Assembly (NCBI GenBank): GCA_022750195.1
Contig: JAKIWE010000001.1
Coordinates: 742,672-806,671 of the forward strand
Length of the DNA: 64,000 nucleotides
Reading direction: 5' to 3'
From: Thermoplasmata archaeon
GTDB lineage: Archaea > Thermoplasmatota > Thermoplasmata > Lutacidiplasmatales > UBA184
Shown here: positions 26,472 to 33,799 of the stretch, piece after piece
How the letters are laid out: each line of letters starts with the position of its first letter
Numbering within the stretch: the first letter of the stretch is position 1
Notes under the pieces: generated by a model
Databases searched by the model: none
The model's input: only the letters and a program-made list of their open reading frames with translations
Told to the model about the DNA's origin: nothing
Position numbers and translations under genes: made by a program

Positions 26472-26508
26472 GCGCGCGCGGTCGATGACTTGACCGCGAT
26501 GAACGCGC
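26472..26508 (+). repeat. Array palindrome copy 4
   Basis: Copy with GCGCGCGCGGTCG, loop ATGACTT, GACCGC, bulge GATGA, ACGCGC. It lies between convergent genes. Confidence 0.8.
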
Positions 26509-26559
26509 GAGGTAGCGTCGAGCGGGTCGGCAAGCGCCTGTTCGGCGTACGCGAAGGAA

Positions 26560-26979
26560 TCAGGTCCAGTTCCCTGTGACTTGGATGGGCGATCCCGCAC
26601 CGCGGGGGACTGCGCATCCTTGGAAAGTGTAGTCACCTCCGGTGGACAAGAACCCAAATCCCGCTCCCATCCCGATGCCTCCGCCTCCCCCGCCGACGTA
26701 GCTGGACATGAGCTGACCGCTCGCGTCAGAGACATTGAACCAATAGCCGACGATTTCCGGGAAGCCAGGTTGGGTCTCCCAAGTCGCAGAGACATGCGCG
26801 CCGAAGTTGAAGAGCCGCGACACGCCCGGGCCCCCGCACGGTGAACTAGGGACGGTGAGGGACCAGGGGGTCGGCGGGGAGGGACGCCTCGTGCTCAGGA
26901 CCGCTACGCCCGCTAGTGTCACTATCGCGACAGTGGCGATGGCGGCGATAGCAAACACGATCCGTCGGCGGATGGGCAT
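26560..26979 (-). CDS. Small N-terminally anchored extracellular beta-rich protein
   Basis: The 139-residue protein has a basic start (MPIRRRI), one hydrophobic anchor (about 8-28) and an outside domain of about 105 residues with two Cys, Gly-rich turns and alternating strands (VSATWETQPGF, GYWFNVSDASGQ, GDYTFQGCAV). It shares its plan with the proteins at 30868, 33113 and 39381: anchor plus one small Ig-like domain, with a strand of the kind SVSFSWTS or LVFHWSA and short Gly/Ser-rich turns. I know no family name. It is the only gene between repeat copies 4 and 5. Confidence 0.6.
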   Translation of the reverse strand: MPIRRRIVFAIAAIATVAIVTLAGVAVLSTRRPSPPTPWSLTVPSSPCGGPGVSRLFNFGAHVSATWETQPGFPEIVGYWFNVSDASGQLMSSYVGGGGGGIGMGAGFGFLSTGGDYTFQGCAVPRGAGSPIQVTGNWT

Positions 26980-27110
26980 AGGGCGACGTGGGATTCAATG
27001 CACGGCAGTATTCAGCCTCGATGGCGCGGACCGGCGGGATAGGCCCACGTACTATCCTTCGCTTGAATGGCCCGAGAGAGATCGCATGAGGCGTCCCCGA
27101 ACCAGGGCTC

Positions 27111-27141
27111 GCGCGGTCGATGGCGACCGAGAGGAGCGCGC
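27111..27141 (+). repeat. Array palindrome copy 5
   Basis: Copy with GCGCGGTCG, loop ATGG, CGACCGA, bulge GAGGA, GCGCGC. The outer left arm is one pair shorter than usual. Confidence 0.78.
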
Positions 27142-27344
27142 GGATGCCATCCTTTGCGGACCTCAGAGCAGCTCAAGTACACCCCCGACGGGGACCTGGG
27201 CGAGTGTGGCGTCCCGGGTCTGGAGGTAGATATCGGCTCGTTGATTCCGCCGGGAGGAGGTCTTTAGCTCGAGATTCGCTGACCGGCTCGAAGGGCGAGT
27301 GGTTCCCGAATAGTAGCCGGCCCTCGATTTGGAGGTTGAAGGGG

Positions 27345-28208
27345 ATGGGGTCCGAACAAGCTCGAGAAAGGACAGACACGAGAAAATCGATGGGATGGCG
27401 GCTATCCAAACTTTCGGCGGGAGCGATTGGGGCATCTGTATTCTCGACCTTCGCCGTCCTCCTGATGGTGAGCCAGCCCACAACCGCGATCACATCCGTT
27501 GCCACTTCGAATCTCGTCGTACCGTTCACCTCGTTCAAGGTTTCGACCAGTTTCTCTAACTCGTCATGCGACGGCAACGCGTCGGTGCCCACGTCGCCTA
27601 CGTTCAACGTCACGACCGGGGCCGTCGCTTTTACGCTGAGGTCGAATGCTAGTGGGCCTCCTGGAGCCTGCTACATGTATCCAAGCGCTGCCGCGAGCGC
27701 GGCCGTGTCACTGGTGAGCCCGAATCTCCGAATCGCCACCAACGGAGCGTATGTCGTCAGAACCGACTGGATCCTTTCCTGGAGCACCCGGGTGTGGAAT
27801 CCCGGGGTCTCGAGTCTCTCGGGACACGTGGAGGAAGCAGGCCATGAAATCTATGTCTCACTCGAGCTCTTCGATCAGACCACGGGCCAAGCTTGGACCC
27901 CCCCGACGTTCTACCAACCGATGGTGCCCCTTCCGCCTGGGAGCATTCAGCCGATCGGTCATGGGTACGATAACGACTCCTACATTCTGGACCGGGGTTC
28001 GGCTAACTGGAGCTTCAACCGGCACGTATCTCTTCCATTCGTCGTACCAATGTCGGCCGGCGACAGCTACACTCTCCAGATTCTCCTGAGCGGGTCGGTA
28101 TTTTGTTGGATCGCCAATACTCCGGACACCGCGCACGCCGACCTCTCAGTTGGGGGGAGCGGTCACCCCGCGATGTTCGAGGGTGCCAAGCTTACTCGCG
28201 CATCGTGA
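27345..28208 (+). CDS. Secreted protein with an N-terminal anchor, unknown function
   Basis: The protein has 287 residues from the ATG at 27345; an ATG at 27390 (MGWRLSKL) would be just before the signal helix and is also plausible. The helix (about 24-46, GAIGASVFSTFAVLLMVSQP) is followed by an outside domain rich in Ser, Thr, Val and aromatic residues, with about six N-x-S/T sequons and four Cys (about 71, 103, 262 region). No C-terminal membrane helix is seen. Strand-rich composition suggests a beta-sandwich. It is the only gene between repeat copies 5 and 6. No family recognised. Confidence 0.65.
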   Translation: MGSEQARERTDTRKSMGWRLSKLSAGAIGASVFSTFAVLLMVSQPTTAITSVATSNLVVPFTSFKVSTSFSNSSCDGNASVPTSPTFNVTTGAVAFTLRSNASGPPGACYMYPSAAASAAVSLVSPNLRIATNGAYVVRTDWILSWSTRVWNPGVSSLSGHVEEAGHEIYVSLELFDQTTGQAWTPPTFYQPMVPLPPGSIQPIGHGYDNDSYILDRGSANWSFNRHVSLPFVVPMSAGDSYTLQILLSGSVFCWIANTPDTAHADLSVGGSGHPAMFEGAKLTRAS

Positions 28209-28249
28209 TCGGAGCCGTGGCGTCTGCCTCCGCGCGGGTTTAATGAGCG

Positions 28250-28284
28250 GCGCGCGCGGTCGATGGCGACCGCGATGAGCGCGC
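28250..28284 (+). repeat. Array palindrome copy 6
   Basis: Consensus-like copy: GCGCGCGCGGTCG, loop ATGG, CGACCGC, bulge GATGA, GCGCGC. It is preceded by TAATGAGCG, an upstream flank also seen at copies 10, 11 and 13. Confidence 0.88.
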
Positions 28285-28300
28285 GTGACCCTTCGACTGA

Positions 28301-29017
28301 TTATCCCTGGGCAATTCGCGTCAGTATGGCGCGCGCCACGGATTCGCCCTGAGGAGAGGTGTCGAGTCGGCCTAGTGAACGCTCCGAGCGGAGCCGAGGC
28401 TTCGACCGATTATGGGACGTAGCGCGTCCGTAGTCCACCGAGACGGTCCATAGAGTTGGCTCCGGGGTACTCGACGTTACTCGCCCGCTTGCACCTCCAG
28501 ACTCAACTCTGCCTTCGCCTACGATTCGGACCAGCTCGGTCACTTGCCGCCGAGAGAAGTAGGCAGTCAAGACTCCAACTCCGACCATCATGACGGGAGC
28601 GGCTAGCAATCCTAGTGGCAGCGGCCAGTACCCGATGAGACCAGCGACTAGAAACCCGACAAATACCGCCAGGAGTAGGATCCACCCGATGGCACGTAAA
28701 CTCAAGAGCCAGGTCTTCACACTTCGAGCGCTCGAAGTTCGTTGTGCCCTCTCCGCGACTATGATTCGGATTACGGACCAATTCTTGCCCGTACCCCTCT
28801 GGACCGTTTCCCCCTCAGTGGTGAGAAGGAACCCGAGTTCTTTCATTGCACTCTGTAATCGCGGGCCGATTACGTTCCAATTTGCGCCCACCACTGCCCC
28901 GTGCAAGCTGACCGGAAACTGCTGGGCCTGCCAGTCGATTGGTCCCCAGACTGAAAGTCCGTGGAGTCGTTTCGACGCCGTATCGCCAGCTGGATCGCGT
29001 GCTTCGGAAAGTGCCAT
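28301..29017 (-). CDS. Two-helix membrane protein, unknown function
   Basis: The product is about 238 residues from the ATG at 29017 (a GTG three codons upstream is possible). The first 110 residues are soluble and include NWNVIGPRLQSAMKELGFLL, which looks like a small alpha/beta unit. Two adjacent hydrophobic helices follow (about 108-130 and 133-152), then a Ser/Arg-rich soluble tail with LWTVSVDYGR. The layout is the same as for the protein at 23462-24160. It is the only gene between repeat copies 6 and 7 and reads against the repeat direction. Function unknown. Confidence 0.62.
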   Translation of the reverse strand: MALSEARDPAGDTASKRLHGLSVWGPIDWQAQQFPVSLHGAVVGANWNVIGPRLQSAMKELGFLLTTEGETVQRGTGKNWSVIRIIVAERAQRTSSARSVKTWLLSLRAIGWILLLAVFVGFLVAGLIGYWPLPLGLLAAPVMMVGVGVLTAYFSRRQVTELVRIVGEGRVESGGASGRVTSSTPEPTLWTVSVDYGRATSHNRSKPRLRSERSLGRLDTSPQGESVARAILTRIAQG

Positions 29018-29152
29018 CGGCTGCACGCAACCGGCTGACTCGCACTCGACTCTTGACGCTGCCCTCTAGCCCACCATGCCTACGTAGGTGGGTCCCTGGC
29101 GAATGTGCTCGTTTCTCGTGAGGTGGTGAAGGCCGGGGGTCCTCGATTGGAG

Positions 29153-29188
29153 GCGCGCGCGGTCGAGGGCGGACCGCGAGGAGCGCGC
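29153..29188 (+). repeat. Array palindrome copy 7
   Basis: Copy with GCGCGCGCGGTCG, loop AGGG, CGGACCGC, bulge GAGGA, GCGCGC. It sits in the divergent gap before the PhyH-like gene. Confidence 0.85.
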
Positions 29189-29206
29189 GTGACACGGAGC
29201 TAGCGG

Positions 29207-30163
29207 ATGGTGAACGTATTGAAGGCGAATCGCCTCGTTGGATTGCACTCCAAAAGGGCCACCTCGATTGTGAGCGATAACGGAGCCGGCGCGAACCCTC
29301 AGCTTGGCGACTCTCTCATAGTTCGGGCGGAGAGCTCCAGAGCCAACCTGGAACTCGACGGGTTCGCACAACTGAAAGGGTTTCTGGACCCCGAGGAGAC
29401 CTCAAAGGTTCGGACCCTAGTTGACGAGACTCTCAAGCTACCGCACGAGACTGCCTGTGCTCGTCCTAACAACATGCTGGTGCCGCTTCGATGGAATGAC
29501 CCCATAGTCCAGCTCTTGCTCCGCTCCGAGTCCCGAATCCGTGAGCTGTCCCGCGCGATGGGCGCTGACGACCTGAAATGGATCTCGGGTTACATCAGCA
29601 TAAAGGAAGCAAGGAGTCCCGCCCTCTGGTGGCACTCCGATTGGTGGTGTTGGGATCATGCAATCAGCTTCCGAAGAGAGGCCGCGCAGGTCGCTGTCCT
29701 GACCTACCTCGACGACACGAGCGAAGTCAACGGCGCGTTGCGCGTCTTACCGGGCAGCCATCACGCGAGCACCGCAATCCACGCAGTCCTCCCCGAGGCA
29801 CACAGTAGGTCTGCTGAAGAACTAGATTCCGACCACGAGGCCATGAAAGATCTTCCGGACGAGGTGACCCTCGGCCTGGGGTCCGGAGATGCGGCGGTCA
29901 TCGACTATCGGCTGCTTCATGGAACCCACCCGAATTCCAGCCAAGCCAGACGCGACTGCATCCTGCTATCGTTTACGCCATCATGGCGGCGGCTTCCAGA
30001 CGACCTGAAATCACACCTGGTCCAGCACCCGGCGCTTCCCTACGAAACGGAGCACCCCGAAGAAGCCGGGTTCAATCCGGGGCTCCTCCCCACGTTTGAC
30101 GGTCCCCGAAGGAGCCTGACACTGAGTCGAAACGCGCCGGCACAATTCGAGATGTCAGAATGA
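29207..30163 (+). CDS. Phytanoyl-CoA dioxygenase (PhyH)-like Fe(II)/2-oxoglutarate oxygenase
   Basis: The 318-residue protein begins at ATG 29207, only 18 nt after a repeat copy. The PhyH start ANLELDGFAQLKGFLDPEET is visible. The iron site appears as WWHSDWWCW (H-x-D) at about 144-152 and the distal His in YRLLHGTHPNSSQARRD, where the later Arg would bind 2-oxoglutarate. LRVLPGSHH is the conserved strand between them. Such enzymes hydroxylate small lipophilic or amino acid-like substrates; the substrate here cannot be told. The length is typical of the family. It is the only gene between repeat copies 7 and 8. Confidence 0.85.
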   Translation: MVNVLKANRLVGLHSKRATSIVSDNGAGANPQLGDSLIVRAESSRANLELDGFAQLKGFLDPEETSKVRTLVDETLKLPHETACARPNNMLVPLRWNDPIVQLLLRSESRIRELSRAMGADDLKWISGYISIKEARSPALWWHSDWWCWDHAISFRREAAQVAVLTYLDDTSEVNGALRVLPGSHHASTAIHAVLPEAHSRSAEELDSDHEAMKDLPDEVTLGLGSGDAAVIDYRLLHGTHPNSSQARRDCILLSFTPSWRRLPDDLKSHLVQHPALPYETEHPEEAGFNPGLLPTFDGPRRSLTLSRNAPAQFEMSE

Positions 30164-30185
30164 AGGCGGGCGGCATCGATGCCAC

Positions 30186-30217
30186 GAGCGGTCAATGACC
30201 GACCGCGAGGAGCACGG
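30186..30217 (+). repeat. Array palindrome copy 8 (degenerate)
   Basis: The inner stem GCGGTCA...TGACCGACCGC and the bulge GAGGA remain, but the outer GCGCGC arms are largely lost (GAGCG and AGCACGG). It is 20 nt after the PhyH gene. Confidence 0.6.
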
Positions 30218-30251
30218 GGGGAAAACGCACCTTCTGTGAGGCTGCGAGGCG

Positions 30252-30620
30252 CTAGATTCTCTCGGGTTCTGCAACCGTCCGCTCGCTCCTCACGCTGCCG
30301 GTGTTAACGGTGGTCTTGGGCTCGAGGAGAAGGACATGCGCCTCCTCATCAGCAACGGGTTTGTGTTCCACTCCCCGGGGTACGACTGCGAGGTCGCCTA
30401 CTCTCAGCACAAGATCGCCTGACCGAAGACATAGGCGGAATTGCCCCTTCAGAACGAGGAACAGCTCATCCTCCTTTTCGTGACTATGCCAATCGAACTC
30501 GCCTTTGAGCTTCACTACCTTGACGTTCGAGTCGTTGACCTCAGCGACAATTTTGGGACTCCAGTAATCCGCGAAGAGTCCAAGCTTCTGATCCAGGTTC
30601 ACTTTTTCGACCATACGCAT
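30252..30620 (-). CDS. Single-domain cupin protein
   Basis: The product is 122 residues from the ATG at 30620 (a second ATG two codons on is possible). Both cupin motifs are clear: motif 1 HSHEKEDELFLVLKGQFRL (H-x-H-x(4)-E-x(6)-G at about 44-60) and motif 2 GDLAVVPRGVEHKP (G-D-x(4)-P-x-G-x-x-H). The two His, the Glu and the later His would bind one metal ion. Small cupins of this kind include isomerases, dioxygenases and sugar-binding proteins, so the activity is not predictable. It is the only gene between repeat copies 8 and 9 and faces the PhyH gene. Confidence 0.85.
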   Translation of the reverse strand: MRMVEKVNLDQKLGLFADYWSPKIVAEVNDSNVKVVKLKGEFDWHSHEKEDELFLVLKGQFRLCLRSGDLVLRVGDLAVVPRGVEHKPVADEEAHVLLLEPKTTVNTGSVRSERTVAEPERI

Positions 30621-30695
30621 GCCCCTGGCCAAGTCTGAACGCGTCACGTCTTATCAAATCCAGCCGAGCCAAGCTCGCCCCGAGCCTTCTGAAAG

Positions 30696-30729
30696 GCGCG
30701 CGGTCGACGGCGGACAGCGAGAAGCGCGC
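30696..30729 (+). repeat. Array palindrome copy 9
   Basis: Copy with GCGCGCGGTCG, loop ACGG, CGGACAGC, bulge GAGAA, GCGCGC. One inner stem pair is broken. Confidence 0.78.
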
Positions 30730-30867
30730 GGGCCGGGAAGAACTCAGTAGCGAGCCCGGGACCCGCTTGAGATCCCACCTGCGTCGGGAGGGGCTTTCGC
30801 GAAAGCTGCTCGTCGGGACGCATCACCGCGGAGGAAGGGGTAAGGACGGCCCGGTGATCGGATAGCT

Positions 30868-31278
30868 GTGCGGCTTGTTGCGCGAGCAGCCCTCTCGATT
30901 GCAGTCGCCGTGGTTTCCCTGCTCGCCGGATATCTGTACACTCAGATCCCTGTTCCCCGAGTCTGCGGGGACGGGGGCCTTGGACTTTCGAACACGGAGG
31001 CCAACATCAGCACGCCGAGCGAGTACGGTGGGGTTTACGGACTGAGCTGGACGCCGGGAGTCTCCGTCTCGTTCTCATGGACCTCGACGACCGGTAGTCC
31101 CGTCACCTTCGTAGTTCTGGATCCGACCTTTCAGCCGATCTACAACCACACGGGGAAATCGGGAAGCGGTTCGTTCACCGCGGATTCCGGGAGTCACAAC
31201 GCGACCTACGATTTCGCACTTCCCCGCCCGCCTCCCATCGAGACGGCGAGCGTGAGCTACCACTGTACTACGACATGA
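30868..31278 (+). CDS. Small N-terminally anchored extracellular beta-rich protein
   Basis: The 136-residue protein starts at a GTG at 30868. A membrane anchor (about 5-25, RAALSIAVAVVSLLAGYLYT) is followed by a roughly 110-residue outside domain with two Cys (about 33 and 133) that could tie its ends. Strands such as VSVSFSWTSTTGSPVTFVVL, a hydrophobic core and YNHTGKSGSGSFT match the same element in the 39381 protein (NGSSGSGSLVS). It belongs with the proteins at 26560, 33113 and 39381. Its stop codon overlaps the ATG of the next gene (ATGA), so the two are translationally coupled. Confidence 0.62.
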   Translation: MRLVARAALSIAVAVVSLLAGYLYTQIPVPRVCGDGGLGLSNTEANISTPSEYGGVYGLSWTPGVSVSFSWTSTTGSPVTFVVLDPTFQPIYNHTGKSGSGSFTADSGSHNATYDFALPRPPPIETASVSYHCTTT

Positions 31279-32591
31279 GAGAGAGCCGAGAATCGCCACC
31301 CCGCGTCGCAGCCGCGGTAAGTCCGATCATCGGCGCGATCCGGGGCCAGGTCGATGATCTCCGAGCCCTGACGTTGGGCCTCGGAGTCGTGATACTTCTC
31401 GTCTGGATCGCGGGCGTCTTCGCGGGGCGGTCCTTCGGCAGTCGCTACTGTTGCGGACTTGGATTAGACTACCTACTCGAAGGGCGCGGGTCGGGAGTCC
31501 TTTCTTCTCTCGTGACAACCGCGTTGGTGGTCTCCAGCCTGACAATTTGGACCGCCCGCTCCCGCGAGACCCGAGCTCTCCGCGAAGAGTGGTCCGCCCT
31601 CTCAAGCGATTCCGGTTCGCTGCTATCGATCCACTTGTTGGAGCGAGCCGGTGCGTGGCGTGATGCGCTCCGACGGAACTTCGAAGCCGCGGTCGTCTGC
31701 GCGTTCTTGCTTCCCTTGATGGTGTTCCTGCTCGTCTTCTCGATAGCCGTCGCCTCGCCCCGCCTCTCTCCTCCGATGGCATGGGTCATCACCCTCTCCC
31801 TCACCCTTGGATGCGGGGGGTTCGCCTGCCTCCAAGTCGGTGCGATACTCCTGTCAGTTCGGTGGACTCGTTCGGAGATCGATCGCCAGCGACGTGAGAT
31901 CCTGGATTCGCTGGGGGGTCAGGGCCCGGCGGGGACCGGCCCGCCGTCCAGCGTTCCTAGAGACGCAGCACCGACTGTCCTTGCGGACCTGGACGTGGTG
32001 GCGGTTGAAAGGGAGTTGCTTGGGAGGCAAGAGAAGGCTCGACGAACGGCGGGTACGGAGCGCCCAATCGCGGCCGTGGTACTGGCTGCCGCGGCCCTCG
32101 CCCTTCTCTCGATGGCCGCGGCAAGTGCTGTCTACGGCGACGGGGGTGAAGGGATTGTTCTCGCGATTGTGGGGCTCGTCGGAGTTTCTTGGGCTAGCTT
32201 GTTCCTCCGCGGAGTCCGGGCGACTGAAGCGGTGGGAATTGCCGCGCCCTCTCCCACCGCGCCGGCAAGCCCGGCCCTCGCGCGAATCGACGAGGCCGTC
32301 GAGCAACTCGACCGTGCCCGCGCGACGGCGGGACGCGGCCGGAACGCCGCGGCCCTCGCCGCGGTGCTTATCGTCACTCGACTTTGGTTTGCGCCCGGCT
32401 ACTTTGGGATTCCCTCGGACCCCTTGGATGTCGCGAACGCACTCTTCAGCAATCTGGCACTTCCCCTTGCCTTGTTCGTCGTCGTGTGGACCGCCTATCG
32501 ACTGGATCGTATCGAGAACCTCCAGGCGGAGCTACGTCGGTGGGTCCTTGCGCTCGCGCGTCTTGAGCAGGCCTTCTGGGACCGGTACTGA
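31275..32591 (+). CDS. Polytopic membrane protein, unknown function
   Basis: The 438-residue protein overlaps the preceding gene by 4 nt. Roughly seven to nine hydrophobic helices are present: about 34-52, 77-95, 139-160, 170-193, then, after an 80-residue soluble loop rich in Arg and Glu, 270-290, 295-312, 350-366 and 385-405. Charged helical segments (RETRALREEWSAL, EIDRQRREILDSL) lie between pairs, and the C-terminus is a soluble helix. No transporter or enzyme signature is seen. Gene order suggests that it works with the small anchored protein upstream and the wHTH protein downstream. Confidence 0.65.
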   Translation: MRESRESPPRVAAAVSPIIGAIRGQVDDLRALTLGLGVVILLVWIAGVFAGRSFGSRYCCGLGLDYLLEGRGSGVLSSLVTTALVVSSLTIWTARSRETRALREEWSALSSDSGSLLSIHLLERAGAWRDALRRNFEAAVVCAFLLPLMVFLLVFSIAVASPRLSPPMAWVITLSLTLGCGGFACLQVGAILLSVRWTRSEIDRQRREILDSLGGQGPAGTGPPSSVPRDAAPTVLADLDVVAVERELLGRQEKARRTAGTERPIAAVVLAAAALALLSMAAASAVYGDGGEGIVLAIVGLVGVSWASLFLRGVRATEAVGIAAPSPTAPASPALARIDEAVEQLDRARATAGRGRNAAALAAVLIVTRLWFAPGYFGIPSDPLDVANALFSNLALPLALFVVVWTAYRLDRIENLQAELRRWVLALARLEQAFWDRY

Positions 32592-32600
32592 GGGGCGCCA

Positions 32601-32906
32601 TTGCCGCTCCCCCCGGATCGACCCGACCTGTTCGTCGTGGTCCGCATACTCGAGGTACTCCGACGGAATCCGAAGGGAATCCGGAAGACGCCCCTCCAGC
32701 TCGCGGCTGGGGTCAACTACACGGTGTTCTCTCGGTATCTGGGGCGGCTGGCAGAGAGAGGGCTTGTGATAGTCGAGAACGATGAGGAGATGACGGAGCG
32801 AGTCAAACTGAGCGACCGCGGCGCCGAAGCGTTGCAGTTCCTCGTGAGCGGGATAGAGCGGGTGGTGCGGCCAACAATCGACAAACGCACCGACCGCGTC
32901 GGCTAG
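32601..32906 (+). CDS. Small winged-helix DNA-binding protein
   Basis: The 101-residue protein starts at TTG 32601, 9 nt after the membrane protein gene. Nearly the whole sequence is one winged helix: VVVRILEVLRRNPKGIRKTP, then QLAAGVNYTVFSRYLGRLAE as the helix-turn-helix, then RGLVIVENDEEMTERVKLSD as the wing, and a last helix GAEALQFLVSGIERVV. This is like the small archaeal PF14947-type (HTH_45) regulators. No effector domain is present. It is probably co-transcribed with the two genes before it and may control them. Confidence 0.78.
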   Translation: MPLPPDRPDLFVVVRILEVLRRNPKGIRKTPLQLAAGVNYTVFSRYLGRLAERGLVIVENDEEMTERVKLSDRGAEALQFLVSGIERVVRPTIDKRTDRVG

Positions 32907-32926
32907 CCCCCCGACCTTTATGAGCG

Positions 32927-32961
32927 GCGCGCGCGGCCGAGGGCGACCGCGAGGGGCGCGC
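32927..32961 (+). repeat. Array palindrome copy 10
   Basis: Copy with GCGCGCGCGGCCG, loop AGGG, CGACCGC, bulge GAGGG, GCGCGC. It begins 21 nt after the wHTH stop and has the flank TTTATGAGCG. Confidence 0.85.
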
Positions 32962-33112
32962 CTTGCAAGCGTGACTCCCTGTTGCGCGGACTGGCCGCCA
33001 AGGGTCCCAGCCGCGGATATCATAACACAAGGTCAACTAGAATTGCAGGCGAACCTACCGGTCAGAAGCGGCGAGTACTCAACGCTCGCGTACAGTTGAG
33101 CATCCTCAACTC

Positions 33113-33529
33113 TCAGAGACTCATGACATGGTAGGTCAGCGTGAAGTTGACCGCATAAATCGGCTGGATCGGAGGTCGAGGGGGGAAGACTTGGACCGAG
33201 TAATTGGTCGAATCGGAAACGAACTCGCACGAACCGGACGCTGATGGCCATTGACACCTTACAGAGCCGCTCTCCTCGTCGACAAGCTCGAGTGTTACTT
33301 TGGAGCCGGCCATCTCGTGCCACGACAGTGCAAGTTCGGTATGCGAAGGAACGGTCAACTTGAAGATGGGATGGATGGCTGGACAGAGTGCATCGCAACT
33401 TCCCCGCGCGACGACCGAGCCGAAAACCGTCACCGCTTTTGGCGGGTAGATCCCGAGCGCGAAGACCAAGCTCACAGCGATGCCGATGGCAATTGCAATC
33501 GTAAGGAGTACCCAAAGGCGGCGCAGCAA
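33113..33529 (-). CDS. Small N-terminally anchored extracellular beta-rich protein
   Basis: The 138-residue protein has a hydrophobic anchor at about 5-27 (WVLLTIAIAIGIAVSLVFAL) and an outside domain of about 110 residues with four Cys (44, 48, 91, 100), likely two disulfides. Strands LALSWHEMAGSKVTLELVDE and a closing YAVNFTLTYHVMSL are similar in position to SVSFSWTS...FVVLD and ETASVSYHCTTT in the 30868 protein. It is one of four such proteins in the block. It reads against the repeat direction. Confidence 0.62.
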   Translation of the reverse strand: MLRRLWVLLTIAIAIGIAVSLVFALGIYPPKAVTVFGSVVARGSCDALCPAIHPIFKLTVPSHTELALSWHEMAGSKVTLELVDEESGSVRCQWPSASGSCEFVSDSTNYSVQVFPPRPPIQPIYAVNFTLTYHVMSL

Positions 33530-33679
33530 GCTGCGTCGAGTGAATGCCGCCGAATCAGACCCTGACCCAGAAGTAGGGGAGCTAATGCTCTAGTCGGGAT
33601 TCCCGTAGCTCGCCGTTTTGAACGTGAGCGCCCCGTTCCCGATGAAGTCCTCAATCACAGGATTCCCGATAAAGCCACG

Positions 33680-33760
33680 GCGGTTAAGCCGGGCAGCCAT
33701 AATCCCCCTCCGCCGGCACCTGGTAGTCGAACAGGACCCTGCGATGGGGTCAGGTCGCGA
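33680..33760 (-). pseudogene. Relic of a small zinc-ribbon-like protein (C-terminal end, internal stop)
   Basis: Translated on the reverse strand, this stretch ends in PHRRVLFDYQVPAEGDYGCP followed by A and stop. A second copy on the same strand near 37305-37385 ends PHSKVLFGDQVPANADYGCP, V, G and stop. The two share P-H-x-x-VLF-x-x-QVPA-x-x-DYGCP. Here a TGA stands where the other copy has TGC (Cys), and the upstream part is not recognisable. A short overlapping frame of 36 codons (33590-33700) begins inside it with a GGAGG ahead, but I cannot support it as a gene. Confidence 0.5.
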
Positions 33761-33799
33761 GGTTGAAGTCGCCCGCGACCACGACGGAGGAGGGACGCT

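Noticed and set aside
33590-33700. 36-codon reverse frame starting inside the zinc-ribbon relic
   Set aside because: It has a GGAGG upstream but no similarity, and it overlaps a decayed gene; insufficient support.
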